From positions 9,486,001-9,550,000 of the forward strand of contig JAPYXD010000555.1 in assembly GCA_030998225.1 (NCBI GenBank): a stretch of 64,000 nt of DNA, written 5' to 3'. The position numbers and the translations under genes are program-made. Source of the DNA: Diplolepis rosae (lineage: Eukaryota; Arthropoda; Insecta; Hymenoptera; Diplolepididae). Of this stretch, positions 43,472 through 56,197 are shown in pieces. A model generated the notes under the pieces. It saw nothing but the letters and a program-made list of their open reading frames with translations. It had not been told where the DNA came from and searched no databases. Position 1 is the stretch's first letter. Every line of letters starts with the position of its first letter.

Positions 43472-44506
43472 TAAAACATCTGTTAAATTTACAGAAATGT
43501 TATTCTATCACTATTTTAACTTACTCATTAAATCCAAATCAGTAAAATTTACTACAAAATATTGCATATACACTGATTGGCAGTTATAAGTATACCTTTG
43601 CATACAAACGTTTAAAAAAACCATTTTTTCTCATGAAACGTGGACATTTATTGAAAAAAGTGGATATAAAACTGTATTCAAAAATAAAATAAGAAAACAA
43701 ACGTTACATTTTTCGTAAATAACGTTTTTACTTAAGTTTTATAACATAATATAATGTGAACTCGGTATTGTTAGCATATTTTGAATTACATGATATTATT
43801 TGATTTATACTAATTAAATAATCAATACTTTCATCGGTTTCTAGCTGCTTAGGTATGCTTTGTTATATTCAAATCCATGCGATTAGAATATCAGCAGCAC
43901 GTATGTGAATGCATTAGCGATAAACAGTATCGATATTCATTAGAAGGTTGTCAGTCATTATAGCAGCATTAAGAGGGAGATTATGAATGTTAATTGGTTG
44001 TCGATCAATAAAAGACACGTCCAGGAATATCCACTACGAATACAGAACGTTAAATACGGTTGGAATTTGTACAGCCGCTGGTCAATATAATTTTTAATTG
44101 TGTGTCCAATTGAGGACTCTTAAATTAATAAGGGTACAGCAAAATTCAATACTTGTATGAGCTGACTTTCTTTGCTCTTATCTTTTGTGTTTGCAGAAGA
44201 AAATTGTTACTGTAATCGTAAATTTCTTTATGCACAATGAGACAATCCAATCAACAGGTAGATATAGCGTGATCTGACGCGATTTCCGTTTTTATTTAAC
44301 AACCGGTTTGATGGCGACTGACGTCATGATAAATAGCGATCAACTTGTGTCGCGACCTAACTCCACTCACTTTAATTTTAAACATACTGATTCATCATTA
44401 ATATCTCATTTTTCTATGGATAATATAACTTCGATTCATCATTATTATCTTATATGAAAATATTCTAATATTTTTTAACTCCAATGGAGAAAGATGACCT
44501 GAATAA
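43472..44506. other. Unassigned AT-rich DNA
   Basis: A TCATTAAATCCAAATCAGTAAA stretch at 43527 resembles the TCTCTAAA ends. Nothing else recognised. Confidence 0.4.
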
Positions 44507-44921
44507 CCCGTGTGGAAAAATTTCATGGCAGTCTATTGTCTGACCTGGACCAGGTCTGGCAATGTCCAGACAGGTTAGTCTGGATGTTCTGGTCTGGGTC
44601 CGATCTTGGCGCTGGTCAACATTCCATGACAAAAAAGCTTGTATCCCGTGTAGAAAAATTTCATGGCAGTCTATTGTCTGATATGGCCCAGATCTGGCAA
44701 TGTCTAGACCCGCTCGTCTGGAAGTTCTGGTGTGGCTCAGATCTGGCTTGAGGCTAAGCAACCTATGACTTGTGGCTAGCCAGCCGCTAACCAACGACTG
44801 ATCATACAAAAACGTTACAGTTCTGGCCAGCCCTAGACCAGACCTTATAGTCAGCGACATAACTGGAAATTAGACAGTCTGGCTTGGCGCTGGCCAGCGC
44901 CATTAATTTTTTCCACACGGG
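44507..44921. mobile_element. GC-module element F3, 415 bp
   Basis: CCCGTGTGGAAAAATTTCAT (44507) to TTTTCCACACGGG (44921), with AA on both sides. A second copy of the left end (CCCGTGTAGAAAAATTTCAT, 44645) lies 138 bp inside. The interior consists of CTGGTCTGG, CTGGCCAG and GGTCTGGCA variants. The right ~200 bp is the inverted counterpart of 49632-49840. Confidence 0.75.
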
Positions 44922-45616
44922 AATGAGTTGGGCATATTTTTATTGCCATATTTCCAAGCTTAATTTGTTCCTAAATTTAATTATTTTATTTTATTGTCGA
45001 AGGTTTGAATAAGTTCGAATAAATTATGATTAATATTATTCAAAAAGTTCAAAATATAAGTTGGCTTCTCATAATTTACGTAAATAGATAATTGATTTCA
45101 TTATTATGATGATAGTAATTTAAATAGTCGTAAAATGTATTTTTCTCGATGTCTCGTGTAAAAATACGTCAGATAGCAAAACAACAAATCGTATTAAAAT
45201 TTATCTCGTCATGGAAATAATGATAAGACTGACTCATTCACTGACACACTCAAAGGGTGATCTCCACATTTAAAATCTCTGCTTGCTCTAATAAACCTTC
45301 TACAATTATTAGCCTGAAAAATTTCTTAATTTCTTAAATTCAACAAATTTCTGATAGGTATAATATTTTTTTTATTTTTTAAATATATATTTAACTTAAA
45401 AAAGCAAAAAGAATCTTCAAATATCACGCAATTGATATTATAAAACTTGCTTCATCATTAAAAAAATATTTTTTCTATCCAAATAAAATTGATATTTAAC
45501 TCAGCAAAATATATTTCACATTGAGATAGCATGATGCATCAATTTAATCTCTTTAAGTCAAATAAATATTCATTTGTCTCAGCAAAATATTTTTGGCTCA
45601 AAGAAATTCGAAATTG
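44922..45616. other. Unassigned AT-rich DNA
   Basis: 45340-45616 carries AAATATTT/CAAATAAA words like the fold-back families but no clear ends. Confidence 0.35.
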
Positions 45617-45722
45617 AAGATATATGTTGATAGGTGGCTTTAGGATCTAAGGTTAATAAAAAACTCAGAGTCTTACGTAATCATACGTTTCGGCTCTGAT
45701 CGGATTCTTCATCAGTAATTTT
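45617..45722 (-). ncRNA. Hammerhead-like motif, copy 3
   Basis: On the minus strand: TTACTGATGAAG, AATCCGATCAGAGCC, GAAACGTATGATTACG, then CTGAGTTTTTTATTAACC and CCTAAAGCCACCTATCAACA. The last ~60 bp closely match copy 4, including the CAACATATATCTTC end. Confidence 0.45.
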
Positions 45723-46979
45723 TCAAAATATTTGGCTTATACGATTTTTTATGTTCAAAAAAATATTTAATTAACTTCGAACAAAATATTTCGTTTCAAA
45801 AATTTAAGTTTGAAAAATGTGATTTCTTGATTCAAAGATTTTTTGTTCGTCTGAATGCAATTAAAACGTAATTTTTCTCCTTTTTTAAGTCACAGTCACT
45901 AAATATAAATTTAAATCTAATTTTGATGCATTTTTGACACGTAAAATTTTTATATAATTTAAACTCCACTTTCTACCTTCTTTTATGTTTTTTTCGGGAT
46001 AAAAGATCACTGATAATGATTCTGGCCAGAGAATTATTACTAATATAAATATTTTCAACAGCGAATTTCTAAACACTGAAATAAAACTTATCTGTATAAT
46101 AATTTATCAATATAACGATTTTAAAAAATTTGTAGAAAGAATAAATTATCATGATGTTCCACTTCATCTTGCAAATAAAAAAGACTTTGCCTCTCGATTG
46201 CAGTTATATAATCGATTTCAGGTAATATCGCTGAACTGGAGTTTTCTAGATTCAATTTATATCGCTGAGTTATAATTTATAGGCCTGCCTTTCTTATTGC
46301 GTTGACTATAAACTTGAATCTCCCCCACCTTTTCTGCGATCTTAATTACCATACTGTCAAAGATGCGGTTGGCGTCTTGTTAGTTTTTGGTTTGCTGCGT
46401 GCCTATAAAATAAGTTAAAGAAAAAATCAACATCTAGCGGAATCAGTCGGCGTCGTTATTTCTGAAACACTGCCAAATTCTCATGTCGTTTTCACTAAAA
46501 CACAGAGAATTTTCATGACTATTAAAACAAAAGATCACTTCCGATTTACCCTTCAACCTCCACATTTCTTCCACTACAGTTTCAATTTTCAGATTAATAG
46601 TTATAAAACAAAAGATCCACTTAATGCACCGTTTTTAAACTTTTTTAGACCAAAGAAAAAAACTTGAAAAATAACCGATAAAATAGCTATAAATTTCTAG
46701 ATTTCTTGACATTATATACTTTTTGTACATATTTCTATTCTTTCGCTCTTTAAAACATTTTTAAATATCTTAATTTATTGAAAATATGAAGTTGCAGGAT
46801 TTGTTATGTTTTCTCTCAATTTCAGTGAGTGGCTAAATTAAAAACAACTAACTGTACAGTTAGAATTCAGTCACTGATTGATATTAGTAAAAACTCGGAT
46901 TAAATTTACGTAAATACATAAAAATTCGGTAATTTACGGAAAAAATGGAAGAAAGTAAACGAGGATTGATTACTGGTTC
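45723..46979. other. Unassigned AT-rich DNA
   Basis: No coding, RNA or end signals supported. Confidence 0.4.
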
Positions 46980-47105
46980 TCTTTGACTGATTCTCTAATA
47001 AATAGAAGAAAATATGACGCAGATTGGCAATGATTACTGAATTCCTGTAATTATTGCCAAGCGTCATAAGACTCTCTTCTGTTTATTAAAAAATCAGTTA
47101 GAAGA
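46980..47105. repeat. Imperfect fold-back
   Basis: TGACTGATTCTCTAATAAAT-AGAAGA...ATGACGC pairs with GCGTCAT...TCTTCTGTTTATTAAAAAAT at the right. Arms ~50 bp. Confidence 0.5.
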
Positions 47106-47350
47106 AATCGAAATTAATTTTTTTTTAAAGTTTCAGTAATTAATGCCGATTGTCCTACCTCCATTATCTCCGTGTTAGAAACTTCAAAATATTGTAAAAT
47201 TTATTAATACTTCAAAATTCCAATTGAAAGTAACAAAATTTTGGTTGATATGGCGAAAAATTGTTCTCAGTGTTGTAATATTCTTGAAGAATTTGAAATC
47301 CTCCTGTGGAAAAATTTCGGATTCAACCATCTGATTTGTATTAATCTTAA

Positions 47351-47833
47351 GGCCATGGGCCAAGCAGGTCACGTGACAAAAATTGTATTGTATGTTATAT
47401 TAATCCAACCATGTAAGATAAAGTTTTTTGTTTATAAAATATCTTGCTCAAAATTTAGTAAATGTATCAGAAGATAATATAAAACGTCTACTAACTTCGT
47501 TTTAATAAAAATTCTGAAACTTTTTTTATTCTAAAATATAAAATTGAAGTGTTATCAGAAATTACAGTTTTATAACTAGATTTGCAGACTATATTACCGA
47601 CAGTGTTAGACCAGTACAGCAGAACTGAAGACACTTAGTTAATTATCTTCTATATTCTAATTATTAATAAAATTTGATTATAATGCATCATGCTTCCTAT
47701 ATTCCTTGCATATGATATTATTAATCATTTCCTAAATTTTGATCAATTTATTTTGATTAAAAATTTTATATATGGAGAACAAAGTCGATAGGCAAGGACT
47801 GAATTGTTCACGTGACCTGCATGGCCCATGGCC
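47351..47833. mobile_element. TTAA-target element, ends GGCCATGGGCC
   Basis: TTAA 47347-47350, GGCCATGGGCCAAGCAGGTC on the left, its complement with one small gap (GACCTGCATGGCCCATGGCC) on the right, and TTAA 47834-47837. 483 bp, AT-rich interior, no transposase. Confidence 0.8.
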
Positions 47834-47837
47834 TTAA

Positions 47838-49080
47838 GGGGGGAAACCACATTTGGAGGCTAAATATTGAGTGTTTTTCGGGATTTTTTTTTTTTTACGA
47901 GGAAGAACACAATGGACATTTTTTAGACTTTAAGCATCTTTTATTCATGTTTTGAAGTACATGTGGTAACACTAGTTTACAAAATTTAAAAACTTTCTGC
48001 CCACCACATCTTAATATGATTTTTTCATATATTTTGGCCCACTAAACTAAACAACTTTCTATTGTAAAGTTTTCAGATCGGCCCAATAGTTCAGATGCTA
48101 TCGATTTTAATAAGTTCGAAAAGTTGGATTTTTTGGCAAAAATCGAGGTCGAAAATTTACATATCGTCCTGGGAAGAATAGAAATCGCAAATATTAGCCA
48201 AATTTTCCAACTTATTAAAATCGCTAGCATCTGAAATACCGAGCCGATCTGAAAAATATACAATAGAGAGTTGTAGAGGATTTAGTTGCCTTCAGTTTGA
48301 GTGCTTGTTTAGGCAAATCGGCCAATTAGAACTCGAGATATACTCAAAAAGATCGGAACAACTCTGAAAACTGAAAAAAAAATTTTGAACATTGATATCC
48401 AGAAAACGCTTCCATAAAAAAATTGTTGAGCATAAATTTCGTGTTTAGTGGACCAAAATACATGAAAAAATCATATTAAGATGTGGTGGGCAGAAAATAT
48501 TTTTAGCTACAAATCATCAAGTTATTAGCTGTCCCCCATGAGGTCTTTATCCAAGTTAACAATTTACGGGAACTCTAGAGGTCGCCATTTTTATCTGAAA
48601 TCAATCCAATGATTTCTCTACATTATTAAGATTTTTTTCAAGAATATGAACCAACCTGCGGCCAAAAAAAATGAAAATTAAATTTTTTTAGAGTCTTTAA
48701 AACAAGTTATTAATTTTCACATTTTTTACATTTTTTTTCAATAATAATCATAGTTCAAAAAATGCTATCATCTCAATTGTAGGTTCACGTTCTTAACAAT
48801 GAAATGAAGTAAATGTATATAAATTTTAAGAATAATAACTTCATTAGTTTTAAAGTTATGTTTCCCGTGAATAGAAAAAATGTTATTTCAAGAAAAACGT
48901 GTTCAAAGTTTCGAAAACGAAAAACTCAAATTAATAAGTAATTAATTTTAGTGCGCATAGCATTGGAAAGAATTCGAATTTCGTTTTAAAACTTTGAGAG
49001 TATATTTTTAAGATGTTTCGCTAATAATTTATGCAGTTAAAAAAATTGATTTATTAAACCGCCTAATGCGGTTTCCCCCC
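47838..49080. mobile_element. TTAA-target element, ends GGGGGGAAACC, 1.24 kb
   Basis: It is flanked by TTAA 47834-47837 (shared with the previous element) and TTAA 49081-49084. Ends GGGGGGAAACCACATTTGG and CCTAATGCGGTTTCCCCCC. An inner inverted repeat (CCACCACATCTTAATATGAT at 48000 against ATCATATTAAGATGTGGTGG near 48490) has arms of roughly 250 bp. No transposase recognised. Confidence 0.75.
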
Positions 49081-49631
49081 TTAATTCAAATTTTCCAAAT
49101 CGTCCATATCTTCCATATTGAACTCGAATTATTCGAAACTTGTATAATTGAGAAAGTGTGCGCTTTTATTTGAAATTTCTTGTGACTATTAAAGCTATTT
49201 TACACATCTGGAATCTAACTGTTTCTCTTCCAGCGCATCAGTTAAACTCGTGTAGCTCCTTTTATGTACAGAGACAAGAAGCTATTGAGTCTCATCCACT
49301 TGTCTTCAAAGCTAAGAATTTTTTAATAGATTGAGCCATCATTACTATTACATCCCATTCACGAGGTAGTTACGTTTGTAGTACGTAATTTGTGCTGGTG
49401 ACGAATCGTATGTTTGAATCGTACACTAATAGTAAGTGAACAATCGTAGGCGTAACAGGAAACGATACTGCTGTTATAGCTAATTATTGTATTGTATTCT
49501 ATAGGGTATGATAATTATTATACCAGGTACAGTATTTTCTTTCATGTCCAGAGCATTGAAGAAACTCTTTGGTACAATTAACAAAATAATTTTGTAGGCT
49601 TAGGGGAGGAGCGGCTAAATTGGCGTACCTA
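49081..49631. other. Unassigned DNA
   Basis: Nothing recognised. Confidence 0.4.
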
Positions 49632-49910
49632 CCCGTGTGGAGAAATTTCAAGGCGCTCGCCAGCGCCAGTCCAGATAGTCTGGTTTTCAGTTCCGGCGCT
49701 GACTATAAGGCCTGGTCTGGGACTGGCCAGAACTGTAACATTTTTGTACGATCAGCCGCTAGTCAGCGGCTGACCAGCCACAAGCCATAGGTTGCGCAGC
49801 CTCAAGCCAGTAATCGGTCAGACACTGGTCAGCGGCTAGCCAGCCACAAGCCAGCGGCTAGTCAGCCACCAATTCGTGGCTGGTTAGCCACTGATTGCTG
49901 GTCAGTTAAT
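49632..49910. mobile_element. GC-module element F4, right end not found
   Basis: CCCGTGTGGAGAAATTTCAA at 49632 after TA. The first ~210 bp match the right part of F3 in inverse orientation (GACTATAAGG, GGCCAGAACTGTAAC, GATCAGCCGCTAG). 49760-49905 iterates AGCCAGCGGCTAG and CAGCCAC variants, then stops. Confidence 0.6.
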
Positions 49911-51447
49911 AAAGTTTTGGTTGAAAAACCATTTTAATTGAACATTTATCGATTTCGATTAAAAATCCTAACCTCTCAAAGTAATTCAATATTTTCTTAT
50001 ATTCTTTTTTATTATATACACGGGGTTTTGTAATCATGTAAGTAAGTAATTATTATTTTTTAAATTTATACGTTATGTTTTTCCATTTAAAAAATCCATA
50101 TTTATAGCCTATAAATCGGTCATGAAACACACGGTCCAATCAGGGGCAGGCTGGGTCGTGTGTTTCGTTCCTAATTTGGGATTCCCAACATGGCTCCGTA
50201 GGGACTGTGATGAAATTCATGCACGGAAATATCGAAATTTAGCAAGATTTGTAAATATTTCAAAGAAAAGTGAGTTAAAAATTTATTATGTAAAAAGTTA
50301 TAAAAATTCTTAATTCAGTTTGCTTAGCAATTATTCTTATTTGAATAGACGGGAAAAATATATGTAAAGTATAATATATATTTATCATAAAATGTATGTA
50401 TAATTATATTAAATTGAAATAATATGTTTTCTATAAACACTTAAAACAATTCTGAATAGAAGTAGCATTTTCTTTAAGATACTGACAATTAATGTATAAA
50501 TCTCTTCGGGTTGAAATTCAAGCACTTATCAGAAATTAAATTTTTATTTTTTTCTCGTTACTTTTTTGTTCCCAGCTTTCTTAATCCTTTGTTATTGTAA
50601 GCGTGTATGTGAAACCATCTGTCCAGTATATTTCATGGAATGAGCATAACAGTAGCTGAGGTCCTCTTAATCGTACCTGGAATCGCTTAAAGTTCTAAAA
50701 GTCGTCTCGTTTGTTCTCGTTTGTTTTTCATGAATCCTTTTTTTGAAATTTCATTCCTTTTATCCTTACCTACATCCTATTCGTCAGGAGATTCTCGATT
50801 AGCACACACATCGCGTGCTGTCGAATGTAATTTTCTGAATTTCGGATTGTTCTCAGAATTCCAGAAGGATCAGAACCCGAAATATATTATTTTTTTCCGC
50901 ATAATATTTAGGATTCTTTATATCAGTCTAAATCTCATTTCGAGGAAACTGAAGCAATTAAATGCACCTGGATTAAATTCTTGTGCATTTATAGCATGTT
51001 AAATAATCTAGCTAATCGTATCAAAGCCCCGCAAATTATGTAAAACGGAATCTTGATATCACTTTACACATGACCAATACCAATTATCTGCAGACTGTTA
51101 ATATCTTTATTTTACTGAAAAATGTTAAAATGAAAAATAATTTGCCATAAGGCACACTTGTTATTTTCACTGTAACTCTCAATTACTAAAATTACAGTCG
51201 TCTACAAGAAACTAAAATGTAATTATAATATCTATAGATCATGAAACTTGAAAACGAAACAAGATTTCAAAATACCTCTTTGCTTGTAAAGCGAAATCTC
51301 ATAAGTAATTATTAGGGAAACAGCTATTTTCCTTTATGACTCAACAGTAGAGCATCAATTGCAATATTATAATTTTCTCGTTATATCCATGCGCCTGACA
51401 CATGTTATAATAAATATCAGAGCAGCCAATATAGCTATAGGTATTTA
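49911..51447. other. Unassigned; GC-module remnant at about 50110-50210
   Basis: 50118-50205 (CATGAAACACACGGTCC, GGCTGGGTCGTGTGTTTC) resembles sequence near 56255-56360 and 56565-56600. 50700-51000 shows a 93-codon frame with no domain. Confidence 0.35.
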
Positions 51448-52517
51448 CGAGGGCTGTTCAATAAGTCCGTGACTTTGAAATGAAGAACACTTTTTATAAC
51501 AAAAATTCCAATTTATTTTTCAACATAGTCCCCTTTTAACTGTATACATTTATTATAGCGGCACTCAAGCTTCTTTATGCCCTCTAAAAAGTAATTTTTA
51601 TCAAACCCCTCAAAATACTCATTTATCGCAGCAATGATCTCTTCGTTCGATGAAAATATTTTACCTCTAAGCCTAGTTTTCATGTTAGGAAACGAAAAAT
51701 AATCGGAAGGAGCCAAATCTGGGGAATAAGGGGGATGAAAAAGTATTTCGTAGCGTAAATCAAATAATTTGGCCGTTGCAATGGCACTCGTGTGAGCTGG
51801 CGTATTGTCGTGGTGGCAAAACACTTTTTTTCGCCAAATGGGGCCGCTTTTCCTTCAGTATGGCATCAAATCGATCTAATAATGAGGCATAATACTCTCC
51901 TGTAGTAGTTTTTCCCTTCTGTAGATAATCGATTAATAGTATACCATGTGAGTCCCAAAAAATTGTGACCATGACCTTACCGGCTGATGGAACCGTCTTC
52001 GCTTTTTTCGGCGCAGATTCGCCGGGCCCAGTCCACATTTTCGACTGATTTTTTGTTTCTAGCGTATAATAATGAATCCATGTTTCATCAACAGTTACAT
52101 AATGTCGCAAAAATTCCTTCGAATTACGTTGAAACATGCTCAAACATTGCTCGTACGCAACCATGCGTGCCTACTTGTGATCGGCTGTCAGCAAACGCAG
52201 CACTTCCCGTGCAGAAATTCCCCAACTTGTTCCCAAGTTCCGATTCGGGGCCTGATCGGATTTTCCACATGTCGCCGCAGGGGGGCACATGGTGTTGTCC
52301 GGGTCGGAATTATATCGGATTATGATAGACAAGATTATTTTCAAATTTTGTGTTGTGGTCGTGATATTGTAGTGACTATATTGAAATTAAAATGCCAAAA
52401 GCAAAAAGTACATGGCGAGTTCGGAAGCACAGAATCGTTGGTGAAATTTCTTATATCCGCATTATAGATCAGGCTCAGTTAATTCACTAGATTCATTACA
52501 TAAATGCTAACATTGTA

Positions 52518-52883
52518 ATCAACTAGATTATTGATTGGCATATTTTTTTTATTAACGGTAATTTGAAAAACAAAAGAAAATTATAATTTTAAGTGTAAAA
52601 CGTTATTGTGTTTCATTATTTTTTATATCGTATATACAATTTTGCAAAGTGAATTTTTTGGAAAGAAATAGTATATTACGTGCCTAGGCGCACAATGAGA
52701 GTTATTGCATGACGAGCGACAATGCTCGCAGGAGATCGAAGCCGAGGCGCGATCAGTCCTGCGAGCATTGTCGCGAGTCTCGCAATTTCACGAATTGTGT
52801 GCATTGGAACGTATTCTATTTTACGTGACTTTGGTGCGGATACGAGTTTTTATGCGTACACTCGAATCTAATCTAGTATTATA
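52518..52883 (+). repeat. Duplicated segment, partner at 25020-25385
   Basis: Nearly identical to 25020-25385 over flank plus hairpin-family sequence; similarity falls sharply after CTAATCTAGTATT. Confidence 0.75.
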
Positions 52884-53202
52884 TTTGCGGCGCTATTCAT
52901 TACACTTGATATGTCACGATTAGTCTCGGCCATTTTGATTTTATCGATATTGTGTAGTAGTAATGGACTTTTATAGACGCATGCGCAGTTCAAATGTACA
53001 AGGCTTTGACAGTAAGGTGCTAATGCTGTACGAAGAAGAAGTGAGAAGAAGAAGAATAAGAAAAAGATTGTGTTCTGCTGTAAGACTATATGCGCATGCG
53101 CAGTTCAATTTTTACATTGTATTCCTCTGTAACGGAATACACAACATTCCGTTACTCTCAGCTGTAACGGAAAAACGAGTTTCCGTACCTGAGGCACATA
53201 AA
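52669..53202 (+). repeat. GCTCGCAGGA-hairpin family R5
   Basis: All parts in the standard order, ending CCTGAGGCACATAAA. The hairpin loop is the short form. Open frames here are accidental. Confidence 0.75.
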
Positions 53203-54129
53203 TTATTATTAATGTAATTAATTTTTAGATTCAGAAGAATCGAATAGTTATACAGACTACGAGGATGTGTTTGAAGATTATACTGTTTGTATACTTTTGA
53301 TTATACTGTTACATCACTAATCAGAATTTATGAAAAAAAAATTTTTGAACCAACTTTATTGTTATTAAACGAAAACCTTTTATATTTTACTATTTGCAGA
53401 AATACAAAATTATAAGGGGCTATATCTGGGCTAGATCGGGCCCCCATTTTACAAGCCCAGATCTGGGCCTGGTCCGGTAGGTCGTTTTATTACTAGTCTG
53501 GCGCTAGACAGATTACCCTATCGGGGCCACATTTTTCCCGATCGGGGTCCGATCGGCGCCCCACCAAAATTTCTGCACAGGTTATTATCTTTTAGACAGC
53601 TTCCTCGTGCCCAAACCTACATGTAAAATATTCCATACTCGCCCTACTGAAATGTTTACAGTCTCACTAATCTCACGCACTTTCAATCGATGATCGTTGA
53701 GTACGATGTCGTGGACTTTATCGATCATTTCTTGAGAAGTCACCTCTTTTGGACGGCCAGGACGCTCAGCATCACTTGTGATAATACGGCCGCAACGAAA
53801 TAATATAATATAATGTTTAATAAAAAATAATAATGTTTAATAAGCACGCGAAACTCGCTTTTTTCCATGTTTTTGTTTTAACAATTAAAAACTAAATTCA
53901 GCTGGCTGTAAAAAATTTTCTAACCAACGTACTAACTTGAAACTTTGTATACACACTGATATTAGATGATATTCTCTTAGAGTAGTAACATATTTACGAT
54001 ACTAGCACCATCTTTCGAGAAGTCACGGACTTATTGAACAGCCCTCGTAACTTGCTTTTGCATATAGACAGAAATATGCCAAAGGGGGAATGGTTTCACA
54101 TTAATTATGTAGGAAGTCTTACCCAAGTG

Positions 54130-54310
54130 CGAAGTTAGATTCAGCCCAACACTGGCCCTCGATCTGCAAAAATGTTGCCGAAGATCGGTTGACAATTTCG
54201 TGCAGTTGCTGGAATGATAACTCCGGTATGTACTTGGCGGCCAATTCTGGCCCAAACTCTGGCCGCCAACACTTGCTTTCGGCACAGCAACCGGCCAACG
54301 CTGTGCCGAA
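54130..54310. repeat. GC-module block with TTGGCCAACACTG words
   Basis: Repeated variants of GCCGCCAACACTTGC, GGCCAACGCTGTGCCGA and CCGAAGATCGG. No CCCGTG end is attached, so it may be a fragment of the F family. Confidence 0.4.
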
Positions 54311-54405
54311 CTCTGATTTTCACAATTTTTTATAAAAATGTGAAAGAAATACAAAAACGAGAAAATTGACTACGTTCAGAAATATTACTGATATAACTGA
54401 GATAA

Positions 54406-54975
54406 TAGTATATTATGTGCCTAGGCACACAATGAGGGTGATTGCGTGACGAGCGACAATTCTCGCAGGAGATCGAAGCCAAGGCGTAGTCGAGGCGTAG
54501 GTGAGGCGTAGCCGAGACGTAGCTGAGGAAAAGCCGAGACAAAGCCGAGACGAATCCGAGGCGCGATCAGTCCTGCGAGCATTGTCGCGAGTCTCGCAAT
54601 GTCCCGAATTGTGTGCATTGGCACATATTCTATTTTATGTGACTGTGGTGCGGATACGAGTTTTTATGCGTACATTGGAATCTAATCTAGTACTTATTGT
54701 AGTTGTTTGCTGCGCTAGTTGTACAAAGCGGGCGCAAATTGGCGACTAGTCCCGGCCATTTTGATTTTATCGGTCTTGTGTAGTAGTCAGTGCTAACGCT
54801 GTACGAAGAAGAAGTGAGAAGAAGAAGAATAAGAAATAGATTGCGTTCCGCCGTAAGACTATAATGCGCATGCGCAGTTCAATTTCTACATTGTATTCCT
54901 CTGTAACGGAATATACAACATTGCTTTACTCTCAGCTGTAACGGAAAAACGAGTTTCCGCAGCTGAGGCACATAA
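54406..54975 (+). repeat. GCTCGCAGGA-hairpin family R6, expanded loop
   Basis: Standard parts. The hairpin loop (about 54476-54562) carries the ~10-bp GAGGCGTAG-type tandem repeat, as in R3 but with a different number and order of units. Part of the middle (first GCATGCGCAGTTCAA word) is deleted. Confidence 0.75.
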
Positions 54976-56197
54976 AATTATTTTATTTGCACTAGTTATA
55001 TTAGAAATAATATTTCTAACGCAAGGTGGACTCGAACCTAATTCCATTTACTAATAATACCGTTCGCTTCATATGCAGTTGAAATTCTGAATAGAAATAT
55101 TATTTCTTTAATTCCTCCACTGATTTCTTGAAATTAAAAAAATACTTTTTCCAATTATATAAAATTTATTAAACAAATAATTATTGAGAATCAAAATGGA
55201 CAAATTGCTTCATTTCAGACGGCCTTGTAAAAAGGCTATGTGTAAAGATCTGACGCTGGTCTGATTTCAGACTAGACCGTCTACAATCTTATCTGGCGTG
55301 AATTAGATGGTATGAGTCTGACGTCTGGTCTGGCGCTAGTTAGCAGCTAATCTGTCCCCATTGTAGCCGGACTTAGTACAATTTTATTTATTTCAAAAAC
55401 TAGGCTTAAATTTCTTTCTGCTGTTCATAAAAACAAAGAAAAACAGTCGTGAAATTCGTTCACCTGGGAAGAAGTTCGATGAACTGATTGCAAATTAGCT
55501 GAGGTACCAATCAGCAGACATAGGAGAAATTCAATGACTGTCACATCAGAGCAATAAGGCTTGTCCTGTAATGCGACGTCTGCAAACTAAGAGGCGATCG
55601 TGCATAAAAGACTGATCGAAGATAATCCTATCGAATGGACACAAATGAACAAAAGAATCGTGTGTTATTAAGTCTGAACTTTGATTCGTCGATGACTTCC
55701 TGCTATTCGTAATTACATCTGCGGATCGTGAGAGTACGTTGTTTCAAAATTGTTAGACGAGTGACATTCAACAATTGCACACGACTTTCAATCCCAAGCA
55801 AGAAAGATCAATTCTTATTTCATTAACATCTTCAATGATTTACTACAATGACTCTCCGCTTGCTCTCAATCATGTCCAAGTTATTCCAAAGCACTCGATA
55901 CTTATACACTTTATTTCTATCCTAAACGCACGGAGAAAAATTATAATAGACGATAATCAGCTTTGAGTTCTATTCATTTAGAAAAGTTGCCATGGCCCAG
56001 GCCAGGCAAAGGCCTAAAAATTCCAAGTTTTTCAAAAAACAACAACCCGGGTTTGGGCCTAGTCATAGGCTCAGACCTGGCTGAACATTTCACTTCAGGC
56101 CAAGCCCAGATTAAGAATTTTTCGTAAACACTCAGAAATTTTTTTTTTCATTCAAACAAATTTCTTAGTTGACTTTCTTTTAAATTAAACAAATCTG
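54976..56197. other. Unassigned, with GC-module fragments
   Basis: 55240-55375 (GTCTGACGCTGGTCTG, TGGTCTGGCGCTAG) and 55985-56110 (GGCCCAGGCCAGGC, GGGCCTAGTCATAGG) are written in the same style as the F elements but lack both ends. The rest is plain. Confidence 0.4.

Larger units (their letters stand above)
52206..53581. mobile_element. GC-module element F5 inside mariner 3
   Basis: CCCGTGCAGAAATTCC (52206) and AATTTCTGCACAGG (53581), with TT on both sides. Subterminal DNA uses GATCGGGGCC, GGCCTGATCGG and GGGTCGGAATT words. The middle holds the duplicated AT-rich segment and R5. Confidence 0.75.
51513..53868 (-). pseudogene. mariner transposase 3, interrupted
   Basis: It begins MEKSEFRVLIKH at ATG 53868. 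A deletion follows, then AERPGRPKEVTSQEM...HDIVLND and RKLSK up to about 53590. The reading resumes at about 52205 with LRLLTADHK. The catalytic motifs VTVDETWIHYY, HHDNTPAHTS and SPDLAPSDYF keep all three aspartates, with one frameshift between the first and second. The C-terminus is LKGDYVEK. This is the best preserved catalytic core of the four mariners, but it is not functional. Confidence 0.92.
51448..54047 (-). mobile_element. mariner element 3, split by a 1.4-kb GC-module element
   Basis: CGAGGGCTGTTCAATAAGTC (51448) and its exact complement GACTTATTGAACAGCCCTCG-like end (54047) are flanked by TA (51446-51447, 54048-54049). Removing 52206-53581 leaves a ~1.2-kb mariner. Confidence 0.92.

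Noticed and set aside
44465..44860. 131-codon minus frame with repeated QTIDCHEIF
   Set aside because: The protein repeat comes from the two copies of the element end (44507 and 44645) read through; the frame is not preserved in F4.
51987..52467. Plus-strand frames of 112 and 131 codons
   Set aside because: They are the antisense of the mariner 3 transposase running into the F5 end.
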